64,000 nt of DNA from Poecilobothrus nobilitatus (lineage: Eukaryota; Arthropoda; Insecta; Diptera; Dolichopodidae): NCBI GenBank assembly GCA_947095535.1, contig OX352774.1, forward strand, positions 112,905,996 to 112,969,995, written 5' to 3'. The notes beneath the pieces are model-generated. The model searched no databases. It was not told where the DNA came from and saw nothing but the letters and a program-made list of their open reading frames with translations. This document shows positions 33,740 to 45,640 of this stretch, one piece after another; positions within the stretch are counted from its first letter, which is position 1, and each line of letters starts with the position of its first letter. The position numbers and the translations under genes are program-made.

Positions 33740-34110
33740 GCAAGCAAATAAAATATCATATTGCGATGGCCAGAAATGCCTTTTTCAAATTTAAAAAAGA
33801 ACTCTGCAGGAATGAGCTAAATAAATTTAAGTTTGAAGGATGCTGAAAATCCCATAGGTCAAAACTGGATGGAAAATCAAGATGATCATCAAATTATTCG
33901 TTCTTCAGCAAGTTCCTAGCAGAATAAATACAAATAGAGAATTCTTATTTTTAAAAAGTTCTTATTTTGTCCATTAATAACAGGCGACAATTCAATTAAT
34001 AACACTAGGATATAGAAGGTAAAAGAGGTATTAGACAAAACAAATACCGTGTCTTTGTGTAATATAAGAAAATGAATAGTTATTACGAATATTGGAGATT
34101 TGATACTTTT
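33740..34110 (+). pseudogene. Probable RTE-type LINE reverse-transcriptase C-terminal relic
   Basis: Pieces in shifting frames resemble the region after the reverse-transcriptase core of RTE-type LINEs. IAMARNAFFKFKKEL lies near 33771-33820, RMLKIP followed by a stop lies near 33838-33860, and IEGKRGIRQ lies near 34011-34036. In that family these correspond to the I-A-x-A-x-x-A-F-x-K block, a KIPW block and the GKRG(I/V)GR block. There are several stops and frameshifts and the 5' part is absent, so it is an old dead fragment. Assignment rests on pattern recognition; a translated search would settle it. Confidence 0.45.
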
Positions 34111-36264
34111 AGAAACAGAAAGGGGTGAATTTCAAGACATAATCAGAAACATATGAATGGAAACTTTCAATAGAATATGCAATAAACGAGAAAGGTTCAA
34201 AAATATTTATAATTAATTAAAAAATATAATTAGGAGTTCATTACTTCATAAAATTAGGATATTTAATGGACCTCACTTACTTAGAAGTTTAAATTTGCAC
34301 TAAAGATTTACTAACTAGAACTGAGGTATTTTATTATTAGGTGTATCAATTTAGAAAAATAAAAATAAAAAAATTAATTAAGTAATTAGTATTATCTATA
34401 AAAATAAATTACTAAGAAATTAAGTTGTAATAGTCTAGGTAGCTAAATTATTGTCGAATAACTTATATTATATTTTAATCAGCAATTAAAACCAGAATGA
34501 TAAATAATTTCTAAGATCACGGTGTAATATAATTTTGTTTTGTTGTTGTAATTGTGTGCTAAAAAGAATAGACAAATATCCTTACGCAGTTCACCTCCAA
34601 CTGCAGGAAACACTCCTTTATTACAGTAGCTGATTGTGCCAGTATTTTTTTGATTTAAAGTATTTATTGGTGAGGTTTTTACATATGCTACTACAACCTA
34701 TAGTTAATATTATGTGTAGTAATTTTTATTATTAAAATAAATTCGTATTACTACTGCCAAGAATTTATTGTTTATGGGCTAAGGCCAAAATTTATGTAAA
34801 ATTAATATAATGTTATCTACTGCACTGTATTTATCTTTTTATGGAATTTGAGGACAACATGAAGTTTCAAATTTAAAATAGGGTCTTAGATCTTTTGTTC
34901 TGAAATTGAAAATTAGCTAAACAAAATAATTTCCAAAAATCCCAGCTTTAATGCATTGTATTTTTAAATCTCTTTAATAAATTGAGTTAGTTTATTCTGT
35001 TACTGCTGTATATAAATTACTTTAACAAATATTTTGACAAAAAAAAAAAATAACATCAAGAATACATTAGGAAATTTGAAAATTTCAATAAATCATTGAA
35101 GCCCTTATCATTAATATATCATTTTTAGTTTTTAGAAAATTAAGACTAATTTAGACCTAAAAAAAAACTTTTCAATTTAAAATACAACTTTTCGTAAATA
35201 ATTTTGCAGGAATTTATCCAAAAAATCCCTAAAGAAGCCTGAAAAAAAAAAAAATTTTCATTACATTAAAGCCTAGGTATATTTTAATTTTATATTGTTT
35301 CGGAAACTTTAATAATATTTTATTTTTTATTTCGATTTTATAACACCATTAACAATAACAAAAAAAAAAGGACCAACGATTTTGGAAACTGAAAAACATA
35401 TTTAGTCTAATAAACATAATTTATACACCCGTATAAACACCCGTCGATCATAACCGCCATCAACTAAATTATTTTTATTGAAAAAAAAAAATAAATAAAA
35501 AGTACCAAAAATACCGCATTTTATTCCATAAAACTTTTTTAGAAAATTTATGAAGAAGTTTTAAACATTTCCCAAAAGAATTCCCATTATAAAGTTTATT
35601 CATCTCTGTTTCACCACCAATAAAATGTAAACATATGAATCTATACTATAAAATGAGAGTCAGACATGAATATACATGTACGTATATAGATATAAATATT
35701 AATATAGCAGCTAATATTATGATATATGTATACGCATTGATGTTGTTTCTGATGTTTATTGATAAATAAATTTTGATTTACCACATGTCATTTTTTTTAT
35801 GAAAATTAATGAAAATAACGGTGCTTTTAAAAAAAATTAACTAAAAATGTACATAATATTATAATATGTATAAATTGGTATAATATTATTATTATCTAAT
35901 AATATTGATACTATAATAGTGTTGAATTGAAGGCTGCAGTCTTCAAGAATATGACGAAGGAAATATTCCAAAGCCAACGGAACAATATAACATGATGTTA
36001 TATGCAATATGCATCCATTTTTTAGCCTTTTAAAGTTGACTTAATAAGATCTTAAATCTAGATGTGGTTTAACGAAATTGCTTTCCTCAGCTTTTAATTA
36101 GGGATTAAATAGGTTAATAATATGTTGCAAAGATAATTATTAAATGTCGAAAAAAATTTTGAAAAATAAATGTCGGGAGGAAAAAATGGTGTTTTTTTCG
36201 TCGTAAATGCCACCATATTTTTTTTTTAATTTTACTTATTGTTATAAATTTACTTATTATTATT
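34111..36264. other. A+T-rich stretch without a recognisable gene
   Basis: No coding or element signature is seen in this stretch. Confidence 0.5.
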
Positions 36265-36515
36265 ATTTACTTGTACAAATTTTTCTTCGGCAAGATATAA
36301 AAATTAAAGCTCCACTAATATATTTTTGCATGTATTAACGGTTTTTCTTAGTTATATAGGGTTCCGGATTTACAGTCCCTCAGAATTCCAAAAAAGGCCT
36401 ATTTTCACATGTTTTCTTATATGAAATTTTCGGATTTTGGAACTAAACACTTTCTATTATCTTTTGAAAATGTGCGCTTTTAAAAACCGTTGTCTTACCT
36501 TCTGACTTGTGAATG
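36265..36515 (-). mobile_element. Family J fragment
   Basis: It shares ACAAATTTTTCTTCGGCAAG, ATATAGGGTTCCGGATTTAC and TTTTGAAAATGTGCGCTTTT with 40410-40660. The last phrase is the reverse complement of the family J end. The two copies run in the same orientation about 4.15 kb apart. Confidence 0.65.
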
Positions 36516-37113
36516 GGTTTAGATTTCGATCGAAATATTTTCTAGCTATTAGTACCTAGTATTAGTATTAACTTTCTGATAGCCTTTTACAAAGTTAACT
36601 AAATATTTTCAAATGAATTGTTGATTTAATGCGAAAAATGATACGATTAAATTTCTGAAATAAAAGATAAAATTGTTTTTTTGTTCTTTCAGCCCAGGCA
36701 GGCGATGAAAAACGAATAAATTATAAATGTTTCTAAAGATATTATAATGAAAAAAAAAAGAAACAAAATAAAAGAATGGACACCTAAAATTTTGAACTTA
36801 ACATTTCTATTAGTTTAAAACTTTAATCGTTTATTTTATACGATGATTAAAATTTTGACAACTTTTACAAACTTTGTATAATTTTCGTTATTTCTTTTTT
36901 TTATTTAGCAAAAAAATCTTTAGAAAATTTATCAACAACCTTACAACTTAAAGCCTAAGAAAATTATTTAAAATATAGATAATATAAACAAGGTGTCCCG
37001 CAATATATGAAAAATTATATAGTAGACTCTAGTTACCAAAAAATTTCGTGATAAATGGTAAGCTATTTTTAGTAATTCTAAGATTTGTTACCTAACCAAA
37101 ATTGATATGAACA
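36516..37113. other. A+T-rich stretch without a recognisable gene
   Basis: Nothing recognisable is seen between the family J fragment and the foldback element. Confidence 0.5.
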
Positions 37114-37645
37114 GTTTGGGTACAAAATACCATTTCTCAAAATTCTGATCATAAAATCTCAATCACGAAATCTTAAACACAAAATCCCAAAATTATAAAA
37201 TCCCAAATTGTAAAAATCTTATTCAAGCGCATTAGTCCTACTTATAATATATTATGGTAAAAGTTATAATTCTGGTAAAAGTGTATAATTATGTAACCCA
37301 GATTTTGCAACTCTTAAATCCTTCTTAATTATTTTTTTACATAAGCATAATATTTCAAATCTATATCAAAGAAATAAAAATAATGGAGTTAACCCCATAA
37401 ACCCCCGCTAAACAATTTATTGAAACCCTGATTTTGTAACCAAATCTAAAGCCTTTTCTCATTATTTTTTTACATACATATTTTAACATTAAGAATTTTT
37501 TAGAATACATGAATATTTTGTTTCCAATTTTGGGATTTTGTTATTTTGCAATTTTCAAATTTGATATTATGTGATTTGCAATTATGTGATTATGATTTAA
37601 GATTTTGTAAGTTTGGAATTTTGAGAAATGAAATTTTTGGGACGC
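37114..37645. mobile_element. Small foldback-type element with subrepeat arms
   Basis: The left arm (from GTTTGGGTACAAAATACCAT then TTCTCAAAATTC) mirrors the right arm (GGAATTTTGAGAAATGAAAT then TTTTGGGAC). Each arm continues inward with short degenerate repeats of the type AAAATC(CC/TT)AAA. The centre contains family E sequence (AACCCAGATTTTGCAACTC near 37297; CCCTGATTTTGTAACCAA near 37425). No reading frame is seen. Confidence 0.5.
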
Positions 37646-38329
37646 TTCCGATATAAAAATGTTTTGGAAATGAAAAATGTTATGTCAAAAATTTTTTGAT
37701 TCTAATGATAAGCTATTTACCTTTATAACGGTAGGTGCAGTAAACAAAATGTGGAAAGACTTAATCAAAATAAATGAATACCTACCAAAAATATTGGATA
37801 TTATTATTGTATCCTATTGCCAATTATAAGCTAGACTAGAGCCTCTTAAAATTAAACGTTTAATTTTAGGTCATTTTAATTCATCATGGGAAATAAAATT
37901 ATTTCAAAAACCTTCAAAAGTTAGTCCTATTATTTCAGATACTTTTCTTTTTAACTTGTTAGTTGTCACAGTACTTGCGTTACCACATTTTTAAGTGGTC
38001 TCTTATCACATTTTCATTTATCGCTTATTGTTGGACATCCTGCAGTGTTATAAAAAATATAGAATTTTGAAATTTAATTTTATTTAATATTTCTGCCCGT
38101 GTTCTTAATAAACAATATTTTTTTTTTATCAAAGGTATATTGCTTATATTTATGTTTTTTTTAAATAGTCGTCTGGTCTTTTTTATTATAAAACTCGAAA
38201 ATTATTGTTAAATTTATAAAAAAAAAAAAAAAAACAAATTTAGTACTTTCTGATTTACAAAGAAAACTTTTTTATAATTTTTCTTTTAATCAAAACATTT
38301 TTTATGTTGTTTGAACAAAAATATACTGT
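37646..38329. other. A+T-rich stretch without a recognisable gene
   Basis: No supportable feature is seen. Confidence 0.5.
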
Positions 38330-38549
38330 TTATAGCACATTTCCAAAAAAATGTTGTCTATCAGTAATTTTACTATGTCCGTCCGTCCGTCAGTCCGTTT
38401 ATTTGAAAAAACTCTACACTGTTAAAGATAGAAAAAAAAATTTTTAACCATGGGTAGGTTTCACAAAAAAAAAATCAGCTGTCTCCACCACAGGACCGAC
38501 CGCCACTACACAAAAAGTACAATGCCAAAATTTATAGATTTTTTACATA
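38330..38549 (-). mobile_element. Family J fragment with GTCCGTCCG tract
   Basis: CTATGTCCGTCCGTCCGTCA near 38376 is followed by AACTCTACACTGTTAAAGAT and TTTTTAACCATGGGTAGGTT. The copies at 46376-46490 and, reversed, 20870-21000 and 60480-60640 have related sequence here. The fragment ends at the MITE that begins at 38550. Confidence 0.5.
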
Positions 38550-39105
38550 GGGCGTTTTTCTTTTTCTCATCAGATCAATGCTCAGAGCAGATGTCGAGCG
38601 CTCAGAGCAAATAATACTCAGAGCAAACTTTTATCTTAACTCTGATCGCTCAGAGTTAAAAAAGAAACGCTCAGCGCACAAATTGACAATTTTTATCCAA
38701 ATTATTTTCTAACGTCATTATTTTTATTTTATTTCATTATTTTAAATGCAAAAATGTAATTGTAAAAGGAATTTATTCGAGAAATAAAATGAAAAAAAGT
38801 TAATTTATGAAAAATCTTATTTCATAAAATTTAAAAAAGAAACTTAAAAAAAAATATTTATCTATGCACGAGATTTTTTTTTTAATGACGTTTTTATTAT
38901 TTTATTCTTAATTTGACGTTTTATATTTTAACAACTCTGTGAAATCTGAAAAATTTTTACGAGCTCACAGATCGCGCTCTGATCACACACCGAGTTAAAA
39001 AAGAAACACAAAATGGATAATCTGGATAATCTGAGCATAAAAAGAAACACAATTTTTTTGCTTGACAGCTCTGACTCTGCTCTGATGAGGAAAAGAAAAA
39101 CACCC
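38550..39105. mobile_element. MITE with GGGCGTTTTTC termini and CAGAGC subrepeats
   Basis: The left end GGGCGTTTTTCTTTTTCTCA then TCAGA is the near reverse complement of the right end (TCTGATGAGGAAAAGAAAAA then CACCC), with inverted repeats of about 28 bases. ATA lies directly outside both ends (38547-38549 and 39106-39108), a possible 3-base target duplication. Both subterminal regions contain repeated CTCAGAGC and AGTTAAAAAAGAAAC phrases, which could be transposase-binding repeats. No transposase is present and the superfamily is unassigned. Confidence 0.75.
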
Positions 39106-39585
39106 ATAATAATTTATATCAAAGCAAAATAACTTCTAATAATTTAATAACATTTTGTTTTATTCAATAAAAATAATTATATGCAATGAAATCGTAAAAA
39201 TATATGTACATTCATTCATACATCCATTTATTATTATTATTATTGTAATGTAGATACATGATTTTTTTTTCATTCAAAAAATAATATTAAAAGTAAAAAA
39301 TAATAAAAACTGTAAACAAATACAAAACAAACATAAGATTAATATTAAATCTTCTAACAAAAATTTTACCGTTTTAATTTTATGTCAACAACAAATGAAT
39401 AATATGCATTTATTTATATATGCATAGATTTATAAGTACATACATATGTATGTATAAAAATTTTTAGAGATATAAAAAAAAACCAAAAAAAAAATTGTTC
39501 ATATAAATTCATATGGAGTGTTACGTATGAAATTTGAACTTAAAAAAAAAAATTAAATAAAAGTTAAAGTTAGTCGGATCAAAAA
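39106..39585. other. A+T-rich stretch without a recognisable gene
   Basis: Includes a short ATT microsatellite near 39232. No gene is seen. Confidence 0.55.
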
Positions 39586-40680
39586 ATGTTCTATGGCAAA
39601 GTTGTTCCTCTTTACTTGTGTAACAACTTTTTCTTAATAATTTTTCTCACAAAATTTTTCTGTTACGAAATATTCGTAAAAAACTTAAAAAGTACACTAG
39701 TAAACTACCACTTGCGGTTGTCCGATTTGCTCCAAAAGCTTATCAATCCGAGATATTTACGTCAAAACCTTAAATATGAAATTTCAAAAAATTCCGCTCA
39801 GTCGTTTAAGCTGTACACGTGCCCACAGAGATACTCACACACGCACCCACACACACACACACAGACAGACGAACATCATGCTGAAAATTTTTTTACAGCC
39901 TTCTCCACACAGGAGTAGTGCATTTTTGCGAAAATCTCGGGTACAAATTTTTAGTATGAAAACAATACCTACCTTATACATTAATGTATGCGGTCGGTAA
40001 TGAATGTTTTAGAACAACTTTTTTATGTAGCCCCTTGCATTACGAAGCTACAGCCCTTAAAACTTTGAAAAAGCCCTATTTTGAAATACATATTTCTAAT
40101 GTTCTGTTTAAAATTTTTTCAATCTGAAAACGCATTTGACAGGAATTTCTTTTACCTTTTTAAGTCAATATTAAAATTGTGAAATTATTTTAAATTTAGT
40201 ATTATGTAATTTACCGTTATGTAAAAACCAAATTTGGCAAAATTTTTCGATCTTCATAATTCCGGCACGCTTTTAGATAGGGAATTGAAATTTTGTGACA
40301 AGAAAGAACTTTTAGAGATAGTATAAATTTTTTTGTACCGCTCCTTTTTTAAGAGCTATTACGGCTCAAAAATTGAAAATTTGCTATTTTTAGACATCTG
40401 TACCTTAAGCACCTCTACAAATTTTTCTTCGGCAAGACATAAAAATTAAAGCTTCAGTAAATAATATATTTTTACGTGTGCTAACGATTTTTTTAGTTAT
40501 ATGGGGTTCCGGACTTACATCCTCTCAACATTTTTAAAAACGTCCTATTTTCACATATTTTGTTATTACATGAAATTTTAAAATTTTGTTGCAAGTCATA
40601 ATTCTAAACAGTTTGTAATATCTTTTGAAAATGTGCGCTTTTAAAAACTATTGATTGAAATTCTGCCTTGTTTTTTATTT
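39586..40680 (-). mobile_element. Composite Helentron-like / family J repeat with CA microsatellite
   Basis: The first part contains TTCCGCTCAGTCGTTTAAGC and the (CA)n run at about 39836-39863 ending CAGACAGACG. The type of block, a repeated-motif body leading into a dinucleotide or CAGACAGACG tract, parallels the GTCCGTCCG tract of the related families. A TGTAGCCCCTTGCATTACGA block follows near 40027. The last part (40410-40680) repeats 36265-36515 and ends in reversed family J sequence. The overlapping frames at 39586-39918 and 39776-40000 run through the microsatellite and are not genes. Confidence 0.45.
39836..39864. repeat. (CA)n microsatellite
   Basis: A run of CA with two CG/CC interruptions, followed by CAGACAGACG. 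It sits inside a dispersed repeat. Confidence 0.9.
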
Positions 40681-41230
40681 GTAAAAACGTGTAAATAAGT
40701 ATTCTTATTTATTATTGTTTTATAGCATTAAAATAGTCTGCATTTAAAAAAAAAAAATAATTGAAACACAAAATTCAAGAGAACAAATAAATTGAAGTTA
40801 ATTATGCCTTAATTCTTTAAAAATTTATAAAACATTTGTACAATTAATAGAGTATCACAATTTAATCCATATAATAAATAATTAATCTCATTCTAACATT
40901 GCATTTTGATTGAACGCTAAAGTCTAGGGTAAAACCTTGGATCCCCTAATAAATTTCTTTTATATAACTTGAATTTTAGAAGGGTTGTGCATATTTCAGA
41001 TACATAAGTTCATATTTCACACCTAGCATTTTTTTCGGTTAGATTACAGCTTTGTGAGTGCTTTCATTCCTAGTTGATTGATACGATGTTGGAAGGTCAC
41101 TTTTCGTGTAGCATCTACATATTTTCTCTGCAAACGACTATAGGTAGATTCTCACTACAACGGAACGTAACCGCATGCTCTAACGTGATTTTTATTTAGG
41201 TATGGTAAACATTTGTTATGAATATATTAT
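40681..41230. other. A+T-rich stretch downstream of a LINE
   Basis: No gene is seen. Composition becomes a little less A+T-rich from about 41040, towards the LINE 3' end at 41231, so part of the LINE tail may extend here. Confidence 0.45.
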
Positions 41231-42655
41231 TACCCTATGGTTGGTTGGTGTGAGTGGCTGGCCACCGCCGCTCCTGGCAGTGACCCCAATTAGCGCGTTA
41301 GCACCGTTTTGCTACCACTGCCGTGACAACAAGGCTTATAATAGGGGTATATTAGTTTAATTTTAGATCCTTTTCGTTGCGTTAAGGAACCTTACCATTT
41401 CTGCAGATTGCTTAACCGCTAGATCACTAATTGATGGCTATAATGGATGGATCACAACGATGAAGATCGTTGAATTGATGACTACCCAGAATTGCTATTC
41501 TGGCCCTCGCCAGCGCTGCGCACTTACAGGTGAATTGTTGGATCCTTTCTCATTCTGTTCACCACAGCTGCGGCATGATGAATTGAATGGGATACCTATT
41601 CTGGCCGCATGTTCACCAATTGGCCCGTGAAAACACCTATTGTTCTGGCTATATTCCGTCGGGATAGCTTCAATAGATTTTCGGTTCTTTTTTTATCATA
41701 CGATGGCCAGACTTTCCTGGCCGTACAACATGTGGCTAGTTCGTTCCACCTTCTATTTGCTAGGAACAAAAAGTGGAGGAAGATATCTCTCTTAACGCTG
41801 TTTAGCGGGGGCTCTACCTGTTCCGCCAGTGAAGCATTTAGGCTGGAACCCCACCTTGCTAACTCATCAGCATGTTCATTTCCTGCGATGTTCCTATGTC
41901 CCGGAACCCACAGTAATGTAACATTGAATTTATTACTTACATTCTTAAGCTCGTCAAAGCATTTTCTGACGAGCTAAGATGTTATTATTGCAGAGTTGAG
42001 AGCCGCAATTGCTGCTTGGCCGTCCGTAACTATTGCAATGCTTCCTCCCAGAGAAGAATTGTTCTCTAGTATTTGGCATGCTTTCAAGATTCCTAGCATT
42101 TCAGCTTGAAATACACTCGCTTTATCTGGCAGACGGGAAGCATGTTCTATTTTTAGTGATTCTGAATAGAAACCCGCACCAACACCGCACTCCATCTTTG
42201 AACCAGCAGTGAAGAGTGCGGTGTCAATTTCTCCGAAGGGGTTTTTCTGTTTCCATTCCCTTCTTGATGGAATCTTGACTTTAAAGTTCTTGGTAATTTC
42301 CAAACTTGGCATTACGTAGTCTGTGGAATCTGGCTGATCATGATATATCGAGCTTAGAATACTGCTGTGTCCATAGAGTTTTGCACGCCAGTATCCATTC
42401 TCTCGAAGTCTGATTGCACTACAACAGGCTAGAAATTTAATATGAAGGTCAGCCGGGAGAAGGTATAGAAGTGCATCCAGTGCATTACTTGGCGTTGACC
42501 TTAACGCACCCGTAATACTTACACATGCACCCCTCTGTACTCTACCAAGCTTGGTTCGAATATACTCCTTCTCCAGCGCTGGCCACCACACTAGCGACCC
42601 GTAGGTAAGGATGAGGCGTACTATAGCTGTGTACATTACCCTATACCAGCAACAA
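41231..42655 (-). pseudogene. LINE with RNase H (I/R1/LOA group), 5'-truncated and broken
   Basis: Minus-strand coding starts near 42655 with the tail of the reverse transcriptase (TAIVRLILTYGSLVWW, then KLGRVQRGACVSITGALRS). It continues to the RNase H domain: LFTAGSKMECGVGAGFYS, where the expected catalytic Asp of TDGS is Ala; VFQAEMLGIL with the Glu; and IVTDGQAAIAAL with the second Asp. A TAG stop lies at 41974-41976, and the same frame continues beyond it with LLWVPGHRNIAGNEHADEL, holding the last Asp. A frameshift then leads to the C-terminal zinc-knuckle region (CRSCGEQNE, then CKCAALARARI). The 3' UTR is GC-richer and ends near 41231. The RNase H domain places it in the I superfamily of non-LTR elements. 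It is dead. The plus-strand frame at 41609-41977 is the antisense shadow. Confidence 0.85.
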
Positions 42656-43895
42656 TTAATACATAAGTTGAAATTTTCTACGCCGCGGAAATTCCTAAGT
42701 GTTTTAAAAGTGGTTATGGATATATACCCATTTCAAATAATATAAATGCATTTATCTAATGTACTCTCGTCTGATAGGTATCGTTCATTATAATAATGTT
42801 TAAAAAAAAGTCTGATTCAGTTTTCCTTCCAATTTACCTTCCAACTTTCCCTTATTATCCTATTGCCATTCTGCTCTTCTTTACCTAAACCTTCAATAAG
42901 TTTGTAAAAATTAATTCTTTCCTAAAGTTTGGTTAGAGTGTAAAATAACAAAGCTGTGAAGACTTTTCGACACCGTACAGTGATTTAAAATATCGTTCTT
43001 AACTTAACTTATTGCATGAATATATTCACAAGAAACCTAGAGTATAAATAAAATTAAAAATAATAAAAATTTTAAAAAAATAAAACCAAATCGTCGTTAG
43101 GTATATACGAATAGAATAACATGACGACAACAATTCAATATTAGGTATTTGGTATACAATTTTATGAATAAAAAATACGTCCTCGTCATGTCCGTCGCCG
43201 GTCTTAATTGTGTAAATAGAAATACGGTGTCATCAATGTTCGTAGTCATCTCATCGTCGCCACTGGGCCGTTATAGATGGAATTGTCCTTAAGTCTTTGC
43301 TTACCTCACGTATCAGTGGTCAATAACTTCGGTCCAATAAATAAATCGTTTTGTATTTTATGGTAGAACCATAAATTAGAATCTAGGAAAGGGTCAGAAA
43401 AATATTTAAAAAAGAAAATTCTTACATTAAAAAAAAACAAAAATCAGTAGATATATTATAAGATAGCCTCATAACCTGTAATTTGTAAACTTAAAACAAA
43501 ATTAAACATTTATCCACTGTAAACATTTATTAATATGATTTTAATATTTCTTATGTTATGTAACTCTTAATGTTATACAAATAAATAGGCAGTTAAAAAA
43601 AACATTCAATTCAACGAAAATTTTGGCTTTAATTATTTTAAAAAACATTAAAATTCTAAACCCTCATTTATGTGCTCTAGAATGATTTGTTTTTGACCTA
43701 TCCAAACACTTTGTATGCTATTTTAGATAACATGTTTATTAAAATTTAAAAATGGGTAACTTTCTAATATTATTTTTAATTACTATATTGGAATTATGGA
43801 ATGTTGACTTGAAATAGGTCTGATTAATAAAAATTAATATTTTTTTTTACTGAAAAATTCTTATAAAATTGAAATTTAATGAAAAATTCTTATAA
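42656..43895. other. Mostly A+T-rich stretch with a GC-richer patch
   Basis: A patch near 43180-43340 (TCCTCGTCATGTCCGTCGCC, CATCGTCGCCACTGGGCCG) is GC-richer than its surroundings. No frame or motif is recognised. It could be an old transposon or exon fragment. A 25-base direct duplication (GAAAAATTCTTATAAAATTG) occurs near 43852-43901. Confidence 0.4.
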
Positions 43896-44515
43896 AATTG
43901 AGGAAGAGTTTAAAGTTAACTGTTTCAACTTTAGGATACCAGTACGAATGTAATCATATTTTACTATATTCCACATAACCAGCTTAATTAACTAATGATA
44001 TAATATACCTATTCATTTTAATTGCGTAATTGTATCCCAGCTACTCGATCTGGTTGTATTCAAATTTCAAAGTAGTTATTGCCATAAAATCTCTTACAAA
44101 ACTTTAGATGTCTCACTTAATTAGATCTTTAGTTATTTTCATTTAAAGGAAAAACTTGTAGTTTGATTGTATGTTGTACTTGTATGTTCGATTTTGCTGA
44201 TAGACCTCTTCAATTTCAATAACATGCAATCTTTTATAAAAATAAAATAATAGGCATTTCAAAATTCCAGCTTTATTATTATTTGAGTTATCATGAGGAA
44301 GGAAGAAAGGCGGGCTTATTTAAATTTTTAGATAATATACTGCATTAGTAAGTAGGGGTTTCATCCCATTATATTGGCTGAAGGAGGAGGTGGGTTTAGT
44401 TAGTAAGAATCTGACACTGCCAAGGGGAAATTCTTGGTGTCTTTGAAAGATTACGAGAGAATTCTAATGTGTCCTTATCACAAACGCAATGGTATATTTA
44501 TTATAGTCTTAGCAC
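43896..44515 (-). mobile_element. Type A hairpin-ended repeat, diverged copy
   Basis: The 3' end (TTGAGGAAGAGTTTAAAGTT then AACTTTAGGATACCAGTACG) corresponds to 10901-10960. The minisatellite-like body includes CCCAGCTACTCGATCTGG and TTTATTATTATTTGAGTTAT. At 44475-44510 a sequence like the family's 5' region returns (TATCACAAACGCAATGGTAT then ATTTATTATA). Between about 44330 and 44460 lies unrelated, GC-richer sequence, probably an insertion. The GTCCG tract is degraded. Confidence 0.5.
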
Positions 44516-45404
44516 TTGGTTCGTATACTTGTATTATAGAAATGTGTTAAAATTTTATGCCCACAAATTATTGTAAGCAATTAAAAGTAATTTTTTCAAT
44601 CTGTCTCCTTATAATTTTCTTTTTGAAGTAGGTAAAACTCCACATTTAATTTAAAATACCTTTTAAAAAATTTTAAAAGTAATCAATTTAAGATAATAAA
44701 AGTTAAAATCAAAAAAGAAATGCTTACATCCTTTATTCCTATATCTTTTTTTTGGTTTTGTTTTTGTGTTTCTTTTTCTATTGTTGTTTGTGTACCTTTT
44801 TAATGATGGTTTTAACTTTTATGTTGTAATATTTTAAAAAATAGCTTCTGTTTAAGACATTTTTTAGAACATTTATTGGTAAATTTATTGAAAAATATAT
44901 TTGAAAGTGTTTTTTTTTAAATTTTTTTTTTAATTTCATGGAATATTTTATTTATAGAAAGTGATATTTTTAATTAATTTAATAAATAAATGTATAAAGA
45001 ATGTATTGAACACTACGCACACTACGTAATAACTTTTTTAACAGATTAAAAATCTGATTACTAATACAGTAATTCCGATCCTTAGGTTCAGTTTGCTTTG
45101 TACATCAGTTTGTTTGACAAACGACTTCACAGTTTATTAACTAATTAATAAATACTTTTGCTGCAGTACCTATAGCTGCTGTAAAATTTTAACCATAGAT
45201 AATATAATAGATGTTCAAAAAGTAATTTGGCGAAAACTTTTTTTGTACAATAGTCCTACTCATTAGACGAATACAGTTTTTCATATAGATTTGACTTGCA
45301 ATCATATAGATTTGACTTGTACCTATTTACGTTTAAAAAAAAAAACCAAATACATACTCTATTTATCTTCGCCTGAAATAAGATAATCAGTTGATATTAC
45401 TACT
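44516..45404. other. A+T-rich stretch without a recognisable gene
   Basis: No supportable feature is seen. Confidence 0.5.
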
Positions 45405-45640
45405 ACGGATCATTGTCTGATCAGAAGACCCCCTAGAAAATTATTTATGTATGTGGATTTTAACTTTAGATTTTGTAGAAGAATTGATGCTATAGAGACC
45501 GTGGAACACTTCATTAGCAAGTACCCCAGTATGTCAAGGAAAAGAGGGAAATATTTCGGTAGTTCTTGTTTTCAAAATTTAGGTGAACTCTCTAAAATGT
45601 TTCTAAGCAGGTTTCTAAATTTCTACCGCCAGAACTATAG
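45405..45640 (+). pseudogene. LINE C-terminal fragment (RNase H-type group)
   Basis: The frame reads DHCLIRRPPRK, VDFNFRFCRRIDAIETVEHF, then ISKYPSMSRKRGKYFG and LGELSKMFLSRFLNFY. This is the C-terminal segment seen in I/R1/LOA-type LINEs (G-H-x-L-I-G-x-H, C-x2-C, ETxEHxLCxCPAL, R-x3-LG, LLRF). Two expected cysteines are replaced (CRR instead of CRxC; KYP instead of KCP), so the zinc knuckle is destroyed. Only the last 75 or so codons are present, with no upstream reverse transcriptase, so the copy is strongly 5'-truncated. Confidence 0.65.

Noticed and set aside
39586..40000. Overlapping frames with a histidine/threonine repeat
   Set aside because: The HTH-like peptide is a translation of a CA microsatellite within a dispersed repeat.
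41609..41977. 122-codon plus-strand open frame with mixed composition
   Set aside because: It is antisense to the RNase H and C-terminal coding of the minus-strand LINE.
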